64,000 bases of DNA, taken from Dichetophora obliterata (lineage: Eukaryota > Arthropoda > Insecta > Diptera > Sciomyzidae). Positions 45,012 to 57,433 of this stretch are shown piece after piece (position 1 is the first letter of the stretch; every line of letters starts with the position of its first letter). The notes under the pieces were generated by a model, which was given only the letters and a program-made list of their open reading frames with translations, had not been told where the DNA came from and ran no database searches. The stretch is from assembly GCA_963920525.1 (NCBI GenBank), contig OY986439.1, positions 47,714,982-47,778,981 of the forward strand, in the 5' to 3' direction. Made by a program: the position numbers and the translations under genes.

Positions 45012-45409
45012 TCAGATGATCCTGAAAGATCAAAGAACCAAGGCATATGCCTTACACAAACAAGGTTTGGTCTTTGACCTGAAAGGAAAGAGATAAATTT
45101 ATTTAGAGGAATTGATTGGAACCATACGTGAATTATTGATTAGGCGAAACAACCGTGAAAGACAATTTTAATTGCTTTTAACCGAGGCTAGTTTTATGCC
45201 TTAACCTCGGCAAGCATTTCCAGCCCTTAGTTGTTGTTCCTGTCCCTTAATTTCAAATTTTCCACAGTTAAGTTGTGAATTTTTATTTTTCCGTAATTCT
45301 TAAATGTAGGAAAAAACAAGGAAAGTGAAAAAAACCATGCTCGAACCCGGATTGGAACCAGCGACCTCTGGGTTCATAGTTTCGCGCACTCTCTACAAGA
45401 CCACAAAGG
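45012..45409 (-). mobile_element. tRNA-derived SINE-like repeat, copy C (most complete)
   Basis: On the minus strand the head reads TTTGTGGTCTTGTAGAGAGT, GCGCGAAACTATGAACCCAG, and AGGTCGCTGGTTCCAATCC. The last 11 bases differ from the tRNA B-box consensus GGTTCGANTCC at one position. The body, about 300 bp, matches copies A and B, and the tail has a short hairpin (CTTTCAGG...CCTGAAAG). It is a pol III-type SINE by structure; family and parental tRNA unknown. Confidence 0.75.
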
Positions 45410-46283
45410 TCAACATCTTCATAACGAAGTTGTCAGTTTTTATCATAGACTTCAGTTAACGAAGGGAAAAATCAATGAACTCTGTAACTCTTAACGTTGT
45501 AAAACTAAAACCCACCTTCACTATAATTTTGTTGCTCAACTCAATCTCTTCTTTCACCACCATGAATTTTTGCACACTGGTCTTGGTTTCCTATGACCCA
45601 ATTGGATATTATATGATTCTTAACTTTGCAGCTAAATAAAATCGACCTGTGACTTATCTTAAGTGTTCGTACTTAATGTTAACTGATAGAACTTGTGCTT
45701 CGTAGGACCTGTTTAAAAAAAAACTTAGCTTTTAAAGGTTTTTAGCAGAAACTATTTTGAGACAATGCGTTCATCCCTTACAAAAAATTAAAAAAATCGT
45801 TATCTCCCTCGGAACTTAATTTTCTACATGATTTTGTATGGGAGGTACAGATTTTGTATGGGAGGTACATACAAAAAAAACGCCAATGTTAACGAAACTC
45901 AGTAAAAAGGCTACACAAATAGAACAATACATTTGTACGGAAAATGCTTGCAATTGGTTAGACCCTAGGGGTAAGTCCATTAGACCTCTATAGTTTTAAC
46001 ATGATTTTGTATGGGAGGTACATACCAAAGTTGGCCGATCTCAACAAAACTCAGTTAGAAGGCTAGACAAATAGAGCAATAGAAGTGTTTATTTTAATAA
46101 AGAATTTATTAAAGAAAGGTGTAGTGTAAAGGCACGCATTAGTTATTATTAAAGATGTTAAAAAAAAATTTTCAATGTTATATAAGTAAATAATAAGACT
46201 CTATACTGCATACGTTAAAAAAAAATTTTTATTTTAGTACCCATTCAATGCATTGTGCGCAAACTCAAAAAAAACGAATGGGC
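45410..46283. other. AT-rich DNA with a TTTTGTATGGGAGGTAC repeat
   Basis: GATTTTGTATGGGAGGTACA is doubled at about 45832-45868 and recurs at 46003, with following text also shared (CAAAACTCAGTTAGAAGGCT against CGAAACTCAGTAAAAAGGCT), giving a diverged repeat of about 165 bp. Its complement resembles the CCCATACAAA motif of the 6.8-7.5 kb block. Confidence 0.5.
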
Positions 46284-46382
46284 TTAATTGATATAAGTCA
46301 TATGATAAATATCAGAGCCCGTGATTTAATTGATTGATTTTTTAATTGATATAAGTCATATCATAAATACCAGAGCCCGTGA
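46284..46382 (+). repeat. Direct repeat, 41 bp, offset 57 bp
   Basis: TTAATTGATATAAGTCATAT followed by (G/C)ATAAATA(T/C)CAGAGCCCGTGA occurs at 46284 and 46341. It lies at the left end of the following element. Confidence 0.75.
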
Positions 46383-48213
46383 GGCCCGAGGCACGAATTT
46401 TTTGGGCCCCCCAACCACTTTAAAAAGGGATTTAATGTATACGCGACATGTTTTAAAAAAAAATAGTTCAATATTAGATAAAACATTATTGAGAACTACC
46501 TTTTTAGCTTTTTGTTGTGAAAACGCATCTTTTATAACTGAAAAATGAATTTTTTTGCTATATACGTATCTATGTTCAGAATTGATGGCTTATTTTCTTC
46601 GTAACATATGTGTGTTTATAAATAAATATCAAAAAAGAGCTATTTTGACGTTTTTGATTTTTTATGAATTATGAAATAACAAAAAAGTTTAAATTTTGCA
46701 TAAAAAATTTTTTTTTTCAGAAGATTTTTCTGAATATTTCCGAAACTATTCAGCTAATTAAAAAATAATGTAGAAGTTACTTGGAGGTAATTTAGCTGCA
46801 AATTTTTGGATGTTTTATTTTACCAAATCAGACTAACTGTTCTGGAGTTCTGTTAAGATCTGTTATGAAACAACCTTAATTTTTAAAATAGTGGTTTATC
46901 GCGAGAACCAGAATCAATTAAAACATTATGAATTATAGGATTAAGACTTCATTATCCCATGTATCTTAATTGACTCCAAAAACTTATGCCGCAGAAAAAA
47001 ATGTCTTTTTTGTTCCTCTGGGTTATTTTTAGTAGCAAAATATTTTGAAAAAAGGTATTTTAGGCTTCAAAGTATTGTAAGTAGTAAGTTGTTCAATGTA
47101 ATTGTAAGTAGCGCTCTAAAAACATTTTTTAGAAGAAACCCTCTTGCCGCCGCAAGGACTTATGAAAAGTCCCTTAACACAAGAAAAATCATACAAAATC
47201 GAAAAACCTTTAGTTCTATTTAAAGTTACTTTAATAAATCTCAAAAAAATATTTTTAATTTTCTTCCGATTATGTTATGATTTTATTTTATGTATGTTCG
47301 ATATGCCACAAAGGCCTTTTTAAGGATTTTTAAAAGAAGTCAAGTTTCTAGGATTTGTCAATACCACTTTAAGGATTTTTATAAAAACCAAGTTAAAAAA
47401 TATCACCACTGCATTTTATTGAAACAGTCTAATATGGATTTTCGCGATTTTTTTCGAAGATTAATAGTTTTTGTCAAATATTCATGTTTAATAACTCATT
47501 TTGAAGAAAAATTAATTGAAGAACGTGATGCGTACCAATCTTATTCAAATTTTGTTTTTGTTTAATATATATATAAAAGACGATTTTTGCCTAAATAAAT
47601 CAGATTTTCAACTTTAAAATCACTTATGGCATGTTTTAATATCAATATTTTTTTATGAATATATCCCAATTTACTTCTGTTTTGTAAAGACATAAAACTC
47701 CGTTCCGTTATTCATTACTTCTGAATACAAATAGGCACCACTCTACTATAAGCATGCATGTACCGTCACCGAAAAAGATGATATATTTCCTGAAATAGAT
47801 TCTTTGGCTTACAATTCTTCTTAAAGTTGGCTGAGTGTGTTCTTTTGAGAAATATAATTTTTTGATACGATATTTCTTTCGAGAACGTTTTCTAAAATGT
47901 TTGTGCTTCTAACTACAGGTTTTCGCAGCTCAGTTTATTACATTGACAGAGTTTTCATCAAATGAAAACAAATTTCAAGTGTTTCAAATTGCTTTCTTAG
48001 ACCATATAAAATGGAATCAATAATTGCTAAAAACACGTTGACTCCGTAATTCCTATACGTGAATTCCTATACTATGTACATTTAAAATTCCAGTAGGAAT
48101 TTTTTTCATCTGAACATTTTTGCTTAATTTTTTTTTTTTTTTGATATTCTTAATTTGGGGACCCCCTTCAGATGCGGTGCCTGGGGCTTGAGCCCCTTCT
48201 TCCCCCCTAGCTA
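46369..48213. mobile_element. Possible hAT-like element with G/C-rich ends
   Basis: The left end reads CAGAGCCCGTGAGGCCCGAG then GCACGAATTTTTTGGGCCCC. The right end, reversed, has CAGCATAGCTAGGGGGGAAG then GGGGCTCAAGCCCCAGGCAC. Both share AGGCAC and a GGGCCCC-like block in the same order. No 8-bp duplication was found, so the limits are weak. The plus frame 47290-47565 (91 codons, basic/aromatic) lacks recognised motifs. Confidence 0.35.
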
Positions 48214-48429
48214 TGCTGTAATGAGAGCAGTATAGCGTTTATTTGTCATATTCTTCTTTGTAAGAAATTTTTGTTTTTAATTTTTAACACATTTTCTACC
48301 GCCCTGCAAAAATTGTTGAATTCTTTTATATAAAATATATTTCTGGAGTAATAAGGGTCCCTAGATTCCAAATCCGTCATCAAAAAATTTGAAACCCCTT
48401 CCGTTTTCTCGTTGTTTCAAATAATCAAA

Positions 48430-49471
48430 TGTTCGATTAATCGAACGTTGGCGCTTATCCCATACCATAAAATTCCATACAAATACATAATGTCAAATTC
48501 CACCGGCAAACGACAGCGTCTCATCCATTTCTATTGTGTTTTCAACAGGAATAAGCGCACAGTAAAAAATTTGAGGGTAAATTTTATCTCTTTTTTAACA
48601 TTTGTGTGGTATAAACTTTTTTTATTCCAAATAAATTATAAATTTTATACAACTCATTATTATAGAAAAAAAACAAAACAAATATAATTTAAAAATTTTA
48701 AATGGATATCATGTGTAAATCAAAATATATTCTGGTAAAAAATTCACCGAAATCGGGAAATTTAAAAATATAGTTGTTTCTAACCTTCTAACGAGAAAAA
48801 TGGTCTGGAAAAATTTATAAGATTTGGTGGTATAACTTTTAAAACATTTTTGGTTTGGATTTGTATGTATGCCAAATAGTATAAAATGTATCCTCATATT
48901 TTTTACTGTGCATGTTTTGTGCGTGATTATCATATTTTTACATTTTGGTTTATCGTTTGTTTCACTAAATTAAGATCAATAGATTAAGATAGGCAAGAAT
49001 TTAGTGCAATATAAATAAAGATTTTTTATGAAAAGTTATTTTTTTACTGACTTACTACTTTCTAAGATTACAAAAACAAATATTTACTACGTTCGATTAC
49101 TACAAATATTGATTCTTACTATATCGAGCCATATCCGCACAAAAAGCTTAAGCGCCATTTAGAAAATTTTACATAAGAAGGTTTTTTAACTATCTCTGTT
49201 GTATTATTTATACTGAATTTTACATAAATACCATTTAATACAACAGAGATAATTAAAAAAACCGTCTTCTGTAAAATTTTCTAGATGGCGCTTAAGCTTT
49301 TTGTGCGGATATGGCTCGATATATTATATAAATAATCTTAAATCGCAAAAATTTAATAAAGACTTGTTTTTCACTTAAATAATCTTGTATATTCACTTGT
49401 TATACGATAGTTTCCATTTGTATGTAATGTTGTGGTATGGGATAAGCACCAACGGTTCTATTAATCGAACA
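48430..49471. mobile_element. Inverted-repeat element (1,042 bp) with ~55-bp ends
   Basis: TGTTCGATTAATCGAACGTT at 48430 and its imperfect complement ending at 49471; the match continues through GCTTATCCCATACCA on both arms. Flanking duplications are not clear. It contains a nested palindrome (49120-49323). A related word ATCGATTAATCGAACG recurs at 50901. Confidence 0.65.
49120..49323. mobile_element. Near-perfect palindromic MITE (204 bp)
   Basis: TATATCGAGCCATATCCGCA at 49120 pairs with its exact complement ending at 49323. The arms are about 86 bp with a few mismatches and the loop about 32 bp. Both arms include AAGCTTAAGCGCCAT and ACAACAGAGATA or their complements. TA flanks are possible but cannot be separated from the arm sequence. 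Confidence 0.8.
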
Positions 49472-49495
49472 CTAACTTTGACTTATACCTGTAAC

Positions 49496-50605
49496 CAGAG
49501 ACGTCCCGTGGTACAGGCGAAGCAAGCCCACGCCTATAGCGCCAAATTTTTAGTAGCGCCAAAATGACACAATTCTGTATATAGCCATTAAACAGCTATT
49601 AACATTGACACGTAGCGTATCCAGAGGAGAAAAAGGTTTTCTGTGATCGGAAACTTATCTATGATCGAAAAAGTCTCAAAACCGTTTTTCTTCATTGTCT
49701 CTTTTTGTCAATTTAATCTGATATAAGTACAAATTTAGATAAAGATAATATTTTAATGGATTCTGCTTGTTCAGCAGAAAATTTTATATTTTTGTAGAAT
49801 ATGTTACATATTGTTTCTAAGAAATTTTTATTATTATATAATTTTATGATTACTTTCTTCTTTTGAATAATCACAAACATCATATATTGTGTTTGTATTA
49901 ATAATATTTTGAATTATTCAAATATATTTGTATCGTCCTGAAAAATATACCATATTTTTATCTCTAATATATATTTCACATTTTTTATAAAAAAAAATAA
50001 ATATTTCAATATAATCGGGAAGCCCTAAAAAATTCATAATAAATAAGGCTAAGAATCTCATGCAAGTGGGTGTTTTTTTTTTTTTTTTGACATCTAAAAA
50101 TGGAAATGGTTAAGTTATCTTTTCGAATCATGAAATTTCCTTTGAAATGGAATTCAATATTTGACAATAAATGCATGGTTTTGCATAATATCACTTTTTC
50201 TGATTTGCAATCATGTAAACTTAGTGCGACAAATTTTGGGAAAAGATAACTTATAATTATTACTTTTATACCCACTTCATATATTTGTTGTTTTTGATAA
50301 ATTCATTTTATATGTTTTTTCAAATTAATTTCTTTTAATTTTTTTGTTAAATTACATGTAATATCTATTTTTGAACCGATAATTATATATTAGAAAAAAT
50401 TTTTAATTGCATATTTTACCTGTTTCTAGCACACATTTTAGAGTTTCAAGTGCATTTTATATGCGCATATTTTCACTTTTTTAGTGCATGAGATTCCTAG
50501 CAATAATAATAAGTAAATAAAACAATATGAACAATAGTGTGCAAATAAATAGGGGCGCCAAAATAATAGTTTGCCTGTTCAAACCAAATGTCACGCGACG
50601 CCTCT
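49496..50605. mobile_element. hAT-like non-autonomous element (1,110 bp)
   Basis: The left end is CAGAGACGTCCCGTGGTACA and the right end, reversed, CAGAGGCGTCGCGTGACATT. Both are followed by related AGGC..A.C and GGCGCC-type blocks. The flanks cctgtaac (49488-49495) and cctatgac (50606-50613) match at 6 of 8 positions, consistent with an aged 8-bp duplication. No transposase frame is seen; 50006-50275 (-) is fortuitous. Confidence 0.6.
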
Positions 50606-50626
50606 GCCTATGACATCCAGGTGTTT

Positions 50627-50766
50627 GCAGTGGAGTTCCCAAAAATTGAACGATAATAATCGTTGTAGTTATCGGTCATTGTGCGTTATACGTTCATAGA
50701 AAATTACAATGTTCGCTAGTTAACAATATCAAAAATCGTCATTAACGCGTTTGGGAATTCCACTAC
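50627..50766. mobile_element. Short inverted-repeat element (~140 bp)
   Basis: CAGTGGAGTTCCCAAA at 50627 and, reversed from about 50765, TAGTGGAATTCCCAAA. Centre is AT-rich with ATAATAATCG words. No clear target duplication. Confidence 0.55.
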
Positions 50767-52150
50767 AGGTCTTGATTTTTTTTATTGCAAAAGATAGCTT
50801 TGTCTTTTGGCTAAAAGTCCTCATTATTATTTCAACGATCTGCCTGATTTCATTTATCTTCATAGATAAAAAAATGTTTGAAAATGCACAAATTATACCA
50901 TCGATTAATCGAACGAAAACCAGTTGAAAATGGGTTAGTAATTTTTACTTATTCTAGTTACTACTTTATTATATTAAGACACATTGAGAAAGAACATTTT
51001 TATTTTTGTACCAACTTAATCGTAAATCTTAATTATGTACATTAAATTTTTAACAAATTTGACCATACATTTGTATCAGAGAGTTACAACCATTTTGACA
51101 AAGATTGAAATAAAATCCCATCAAACCTAGCTTTCATATATCGAGGCAAACAAATTAGGCTATGTTTGTAAAAATTTGCTCGCATTTAAATAACAAATAA
51201 AAATTACAAAACAGAAGAGAGCATAAATTGCAGCCGTTGCAAGGAAAATACAAACGATGCAGCGACTGCCGACCACAACCACGTTTTGCAACAATCACCT
51301 TCATTCCAGCCAAGGATATCCTAATGTTACAATAAAATTGAGATCCATTGCAATGCATTTGCGGTGTATGCTGCACAGGAGTAGCAGCAGAAGAAGTTCC
51401 TGCACTTGACTGTGAAGATTGATAGCTGCTTCAGCAGCAGCGACGGCAACTCATGTCATACATAAAGCCAAAGACTCTAGATGTGGGCAACGCGCCATCT
51501 AGCGTTGTTGAGCATAACGTACGCTATCAGTTAAATCTGGAAATTGCACTTGGCAAGAGCTCAAGTAGCGTTAAGAATGCTAAGAAAAGCAGGCGGTAGT
51601 CATTCGTTTTTCTTGGTTTGTCTTTTGGACGTACGTAGTTTGTCGTTATACAACGATGCCGTCAGGTGTTGCTCCATCAGACAGCAAGAGGAAGGTTCAG
51701 ACACAATTGCTGACTTTTTGCATACTCAAGCTTAAATTTGTATATGCACACATATCTACCCAGTTGAAAAACAATGCAGGCCTGCCGATGTGAAGGAATG
51801 TGGAAGACTATAATTTTAATGCTAAATTTTTAAGTCTACTTTTAGAAATTTTAAAAACTTCCTTTTTACTTATAACTGAGGTGTATTAGCAAATGTATCA
51901 TGTCTGCTAATGCGAAATTCCGGTTAAATTTATGGGACAACAACTTCAATCTTTTCATGATTGTTGTAATTCGCCGACACTTTGTGTTTTCGTCGAAGTA
52001 TTTTTGATAGCAACATTGTTGTTATGTATATTATTTTAACAACATTACAACAGTGCGAATGACTCAGTTTGCTAGGGCTTTAGTTTTTATTCTTGTTTTT
52101 TTAAAATCTTGAGTAGTGGGTTCAAATCCCTGCAAGGACATAATTGTTTT
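50767..52150. other. Intergenic DNA with a GC-richer island at 51170-51740
   Basis: The island has CAG/GCAGCAG words and frames at 51155-51376 (-) and 51544-51735 (+) without recognised similarity; it is probably unique host DNA. A fragment starting TACCCAGTTGAAAAACAATG (51758) resembles the outer right terminus at 62250-62273. Near 52108 GGGTTCAAATCC is an exact tRNA B-box-type word, part of a possible tRNA-derived remnant (about 52057-52138). Confidence 0.4.
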
Positions 52151-52298
52151 TTTTAATGGCTTTTAGTTTGATAATGGTTTTTTTTTAGTTTTAGTTTGCA
52201 TTAATTGCTTATAATAACAAAGCGAACGCGTTAATTTTTTTACTATGTGCTCGTACGTTTATTTTTAATGAATAAAATTAAGCGACGTTTAGTTAACA

Positions 52299-52363
52299 GC
52301 TGCGATGGTTGAATGGATAAGCTGATTCACTTACGTTCACGCGGCCGAAGTTCAAGTCTCCGG
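52299..52363 (+). other. tRNA-Ser-like module (tRNA pseudogene or SINE head), copy 1
   Basis: GCTGCGATGGTTGAATGGAT then AAGC resembles the 5' half of tRNA-Ser (GCAGCGATGGCCGAGTGGTTAAGG, from memory), with an A-box-like TGGTTGAATGG. The T-arm-like CGAAG TTCAAGT CTCCG keeps 4 of 5 pairs. The anticodon loop lacks U33 and the 3' acceptor strand does not pair with the 5' strand, so it is not a functional tRNA. Confidence 0.5.
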
Positions 52364-54248
52364 AAAATGGTAATTTTTTAATTGCCGGCAACATCGGTTG
52401 GAAGTTCAGCAAGCTCGCCTTCATACCAGGCTTGCCAAAATGTGAAAATTTCACCAGCACTGGTAAATTTTTTTTTCGATGTCAAAAAGTGAAATTAAAT
52501 TCTGGTTTGGTCAATTTTTGCAGTGACGAAACAATGCAAAATTTTATTACGAAAATGTTTCCTCACTATAAAACGTATAAAAATGACTACGATTTTCAAA
52601 ATTTGGCATGAAAAACGACATGGATAATGTAGACTTTTTGGAAAACTGTTGTATAGAACTAACAAATGTAGTTATAAATATAGTGACACTTTTTCACAGT
52701 TCGCTGCTACTGAAAGAAAATTTTCAGACCTCTCTTTAATAAAGAAAAACAAAACTAAGAAAAAAACTCGTTTTTTAAACCATAAGTAATACAATGCTTA
52801 ATTAAGAAAAAGAAAGCTAAGAAAAAGACTCGATTTTTAAACCATAAGTAATATGTACAATGCTTTGCAAAGCATTAATTAATAGTAAAATTATTAATAG
52901 TGAGTATGGTCAGCGAAAAACTATATGTAAGAGCAAACATCTAGATTGACTTTAATTTACAAAAAGTAAAACAGCTTTGCATCAGTGTTCCTTTTTTCTT
53001 TTATTTCATATTTCGTGATTTTTTAACAATGTATACATACCCCACAAAAGTAATAAGTAAAAATTATAAAAGTTCCAGAAAAAAATATTTTGCTATTGAA
53101 TTCCACTACTTTTCTCCACTAGTAAAAAAAAAAAGAAAAGAAATAAGCGTTTCTGGAAGTTTAGAAATGTTTACTTATTACTTTTGTGCGCTTAACCGTC
53201 GATATACAATGGGTGGCCACATTACGAGGGACAGCCTTTAAAATGTGAATTTATCATTATATTAGAATTAAAAAAATTACACAAAAGTTAGTTTTGCTGT
53301 TAAAATAATAAAAATTCAAATATAAGTTTTTAGCCTCCTTTCATTTAGTTAAAATGAATTTTTGTTATATATTCACAATATTACATTAAATTAAATTTAT
53401 TGTTCTCAAAGTGTAAAGATATTTTAAGTAAACAGAAAATGAGTAATATTTAAAGATTTTTAGCGATAACTGGCGCTGATTAACTTTTAGCGATAGTTTT
53501 TAATCGGAAAGAGATATTGGTAGACATTTTTCATAAATAAGTTATTCTTGAAGCTTGACCATTCTGTAAAATTTGTAATTTGTAAAGAAAATTAACTTCG
53601 AAAAAAAATGGCAGATAGGGTTGTTTTTTTATTAAAGGTAAAAAATTTTCATTAAACTCGAACAATTTTTGCTAATAAATACCATGTCATATTAGCAAAA
53701 GCTATTAAAAAATGCAGTTTTGAATTTTTATTTATTTAACAACAAAACAAATTTTTGTGTCAGTTTTTGATTAAAGAATATAAACCATAAATTCACATTT
53801 TTAAGATTGTCCTTATTAATATTAGCACCCACAGTTTATGTTTTTTAACTTAAACATTAATAGTTGTTATGCTTTAAGAATTATTAACTATTTTTTTAAA
53901 AAATGTTGCTATGTTACTCTTATAATTTTTGTGCATTTTTGTACAAGAAAATGTATACAATATCTCCCATATGTGCAATAAAATAATACATTTAATTGAA
54001 AATTTATGTATCAAAAATATATATTATTTATAAATTATATGTTCGTTGGATACTTTAAGAATTATTTTAAGTAATTAATTTTTCGATTTATCATATTTGA
54101 TAAACTTTTATTTTGGATGTGAAATTTTTTTCTTTTATGTGAAATTTTTTTGGAATATTGGTAAAAAAAAAAAGTTAGGCTGTGCACTCAGGGAATTATT
54201 CAATTTCGTACACGGCTGCCATGAAAAAGATGAGGCTGTAGTAGCCAT

Positions 54249-54742
54249 AGAGGTGGGTAACTCAGTGCTGTGCTATGGCACTGTGCTGACTCCCTGCAGT
54301 GTGCCATGTGTGCTAGCACACTACGTTGACTCACATAGTGGCACAATAGAACGCAAAGAGCAGAGCTTTGACGGACTTTTGCTCTTAAAGTTACTTTTGT
54401 ATGCTGTGTTGGGATGAATAGCAGAGGCTTGTGCTAAGCTTCTTCACTGACACTCATTGGTTATCGCTACTATGCACTGCATTACTTACATTTTGTAAGT
54501 TTTTGCTTAGTAAAGTTGTTTTTTGTTTTACTTCGGTTTACTTGCAATAACTGACAATATGCAATTTGTGAATATTGTAAACAAGTCAATAGAGAAGGGT
54601 GTTAGCACTTATTTGTTATCGACACTTTTATAAGTGCTTTGTTCGATTGTGGCACAATTGTGCTAGCACAGTGTGCTGGCACACAAGGGTGCACATGTGC
54701 TGGTGAGTCAACACACCAAAAATTTATCTATTACCCACCTCT
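54249..54742. mobile_element. hAT-type MITE with 9-bp flanking repeat, copy 1
   Basis: The ends are AGAGGTGGGTAA at 54249 and TTACCCACCTCT ending at 54742. A perfect direct repeat agtagccat flanks them (54240-54248 and 54743-54751); one base may belong to a TAGAG terminus, leaving the 8-bp duplication usual for hAT. Subterminal palindromic words GTGTGCTAGCACAC, GTGCTAGCACA and GTGTGCTGGCACAC recur near both ends, as is typical of hAT transposase binding regions. Confidence 0.78.
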
Positions 54743-55483
54743 AGTAGCCATACTAGAGTTATAATATATGAAATGAAGTCACCTTACCTGAAAGTTTATT
54801 GCAAGCACTTTATGAGAGCTCTCATAGCCCTAATTGAATCTGCAATAATCATAAAAAAAAAAAACAAAAATTATGTCTTTTGAAAATAAGAGCTGTGGTT
54901 ACAGTTGTGATACATTCAGTATTGTGGCTACTGCAACCAACTTTTAAATCTTGCGTGTAGAGAAACTCCAATACGACTATTGTAGCCTCAATACGGTTTT
55001 CACGCTTTTACTGAAGATACTAAAACCACAAAAGAGAAATTTCTCCATTTTAGTTTTGGCTTTGCAGCGTGCTTGTTGGCAAATATGAAAAAAATTGTTT
55101 TTAAATTTAATCGGTATTTACTTTGATAATAAATATTATGCCTATTGTATTGAAAAAGGCATGGACTATTTTACAATTCCATTGTCTAAAGCTATTTGTA
55201 AGCATGTTTCAGATGCATGCTAATGGTTTGTCGTTTATAATATGGGATTTTTAAAGTTCCATAAAAAAAAAATTAAATAAATAGCTTGTAAAGTGCTATT
55301 TATGCTATTTAGCTATGAACAATTAAAATTTTATATTTTAATGGCTTTTAGTTTGATAATGGTTTTTTTTTAGTTTTAGTTTGCATTAATTGCTTATAAT
55401 AACAAAGCGAACGCGTTAATTTTTTTACTATGTGCTCGTACGTTTATTTTTAATGAATAAAATTAAGCGACGTTTAGTTAACA

Positions 55484-55548
55484 GCTGCGATGGTTGAATG
55501 GATAAGCTGATTCACTTACGTTCACGCGGCCGAAGTTCAAGTCTCCGG
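55484..55548 (+). other. tRNA-Ser-like module, copy 2
   Basis: Identical to 52299-52363, carried along by the 3,185-bp duplication. Confidence 0.5.
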
Positions 55549-57433
55549 AAAATGGTAATTTTTTAATTGCCGGCAACATCGGTTGGAAGTTCAGCAAGCT
55601 CGCCTTCATACCAGGCTTGCCAAAATGTGAAAATTTCACCAGCACTGGTAAATTTTTTTTTCGATGTCAAAAAGTGAAATTAAATTCTGGTTTGGTCAAT
55701 TTTTGCAGTGACGAAACAATGCAAAATTTTATTACGAAAATGTTTCCTCACTATAAAACGTATAAAAATGACTACGATTTTCAAAATTTGGCATGAAAAA
55801 CGACATGGATAATGTAGACTTTTTGGAAAACTGTTGTATAGAACTAACAAATGTAGTTATAAATATAGTGACACTTTTTCACAGTTCGCTGCTACTGAAA
55901 GAAAATTTTCAGACCTCTCTTTAATAAAGAAAAACAAAACTAAGAAAAAAACTCGTTTTTTAAACCATAAGTAATACAATGCTTAATTAAGAAAAAGAAA
56001 GCTAAGAAAAAGACTCGATTTTTAAACCATAAGTAATATGTACAATGCTTTGCAAAGCATTAATTAATAGTAAAATTATTAATAGTGAGTATGGTCAGCG
56101 AAAAACTATATGTAAGAGCAAACATCTAGATTGACTTTAATTTACAAAAAGTAAAACAGCTTTGCATCAGTGTTCCTTTTTTCTTTTATTTCATATTTCG
56201 TGATTTTTTAACAATGTATACATACCCCACAAAAGTAATAAGTAAAAATTATAAAAGTTCCAGAAAAAAATATTTTGCTATTGAATTCCACTACTTTTCT
56301 CCACTAGTAAAAAAAAAAAGAAAAGAAATAAGCGTTTCTGGAAGTTTAGAAATGTTTACTTATTACTTTTGTGCGCTTAACCGTCGATATACAATGGGTG
56401 GCCACATTACGAGGGACAGCCTTTAAAATGTGAATTTATCATTATATTAGAATTAAAAAAATTACACAAAAGTTAGTTTTGCTGTTAAAATAATAAAAAT
56501 TCAAATATAAGTTTTTAGCCTCCTTTCATTTAGTTAAAATGAATTTTTGTTATATATTCACAATATTACATTAAATTAAATTTATTGTTCTCAAAGTGTA
56601 AAGATATTTTAAGTAAACAGAAAATGAGTAATATTTAAAGATTTTTAGCGATAACTGGCGCTGATTAACTTTTAGCGATAGTTTTTAATCGGAAAGAGAT
56701 ATTGGTAGACATTTTTCATAAATAAGTTATTCTTGAAGCTTGACCATTCTGTAAAATTTGTAATTTGTAAAGAAAATTAACTTCGAAAAAAAATGGCAGA
56801 TAGGGTTGTTTTTTTATTAAAGGTAAAAAATTTTCATTAAACTCGAACAATTTTTGCTAATAAATACCATGTCATATTAGCAAAAGCTATTAAAAAATGC
56901 AGTTTTGAATTTTTATTTATTTAACAACAAAACAAATTTTTGTGTCAGTTTTTGATTAAAGAATATAAACCATAAATTCACATTTTTAAGATTGTCCTTA
57001 TTAATATTAGCACCCACAGTTTATGTTTTTTAACTTAAACATTAATAGTTGTTATGCTTTAAGAATTATTAACTATTTTTTTAAAAAATGTTGCTATGTT
57101 ACTCTTATAATTTTTGTGCATTTTTGTACAAGAAAATGTATACAATATCTCCCATATGTGCAATAAAATAATACATTTAATTGAAAATTTATGTATCAAA
57201 AATATATATTATTTATAAATTATATGTTCGTTGGATACTTTAAGAATTATTTTAAGTAATTAATTTTTCGATTTATCATATTTGATAAACTTTTATTTTG
57301 GATGTGAAATTTTTTTCTTTTATGTGAAATTTTTTTGGAATATTGGTAAAAAAAAAAAGTTAGGCTGTGCACTCAGGGAATTATTCAATTTCGTACACGG
57401 CTGCCATGAAAAAGATGAGGCTGTAGTAGCCAT

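Larger units (their letters stand above)
52151..55335 (+). repeat. Tandem duplication unit, copy 1 (3,185 bp)
   Basis: This block and 55336-58520 appear identical over their whole length wherever I compared them, with an offset of exactly 3,185 bp; even A-runs and the two chance frames (53029-53241, 54097-54417) repeat without change. Boundaries share only a few T residues (TTT/TTTT), so the junction has microhomology. It contains a tRNA-like module and a hAT-type MITE, and no gene. Confidence 0.97.

Noticed and set aside
52299..52363. Functional tRNA-Ser gene
   Set aside because: The acceptor strands do not pair, U33 is missing from the anticodon loop and the T-arm has a mismatch. Kept as a tRNA-like module only.
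53029..54417. Frames repeated identically at 56214-57602 as duplicated genes
   Set aside because: They are chance frames in the 3,185-bp duplication. One of them runs across a MITE boundary, which a real gene would not be expected to do.
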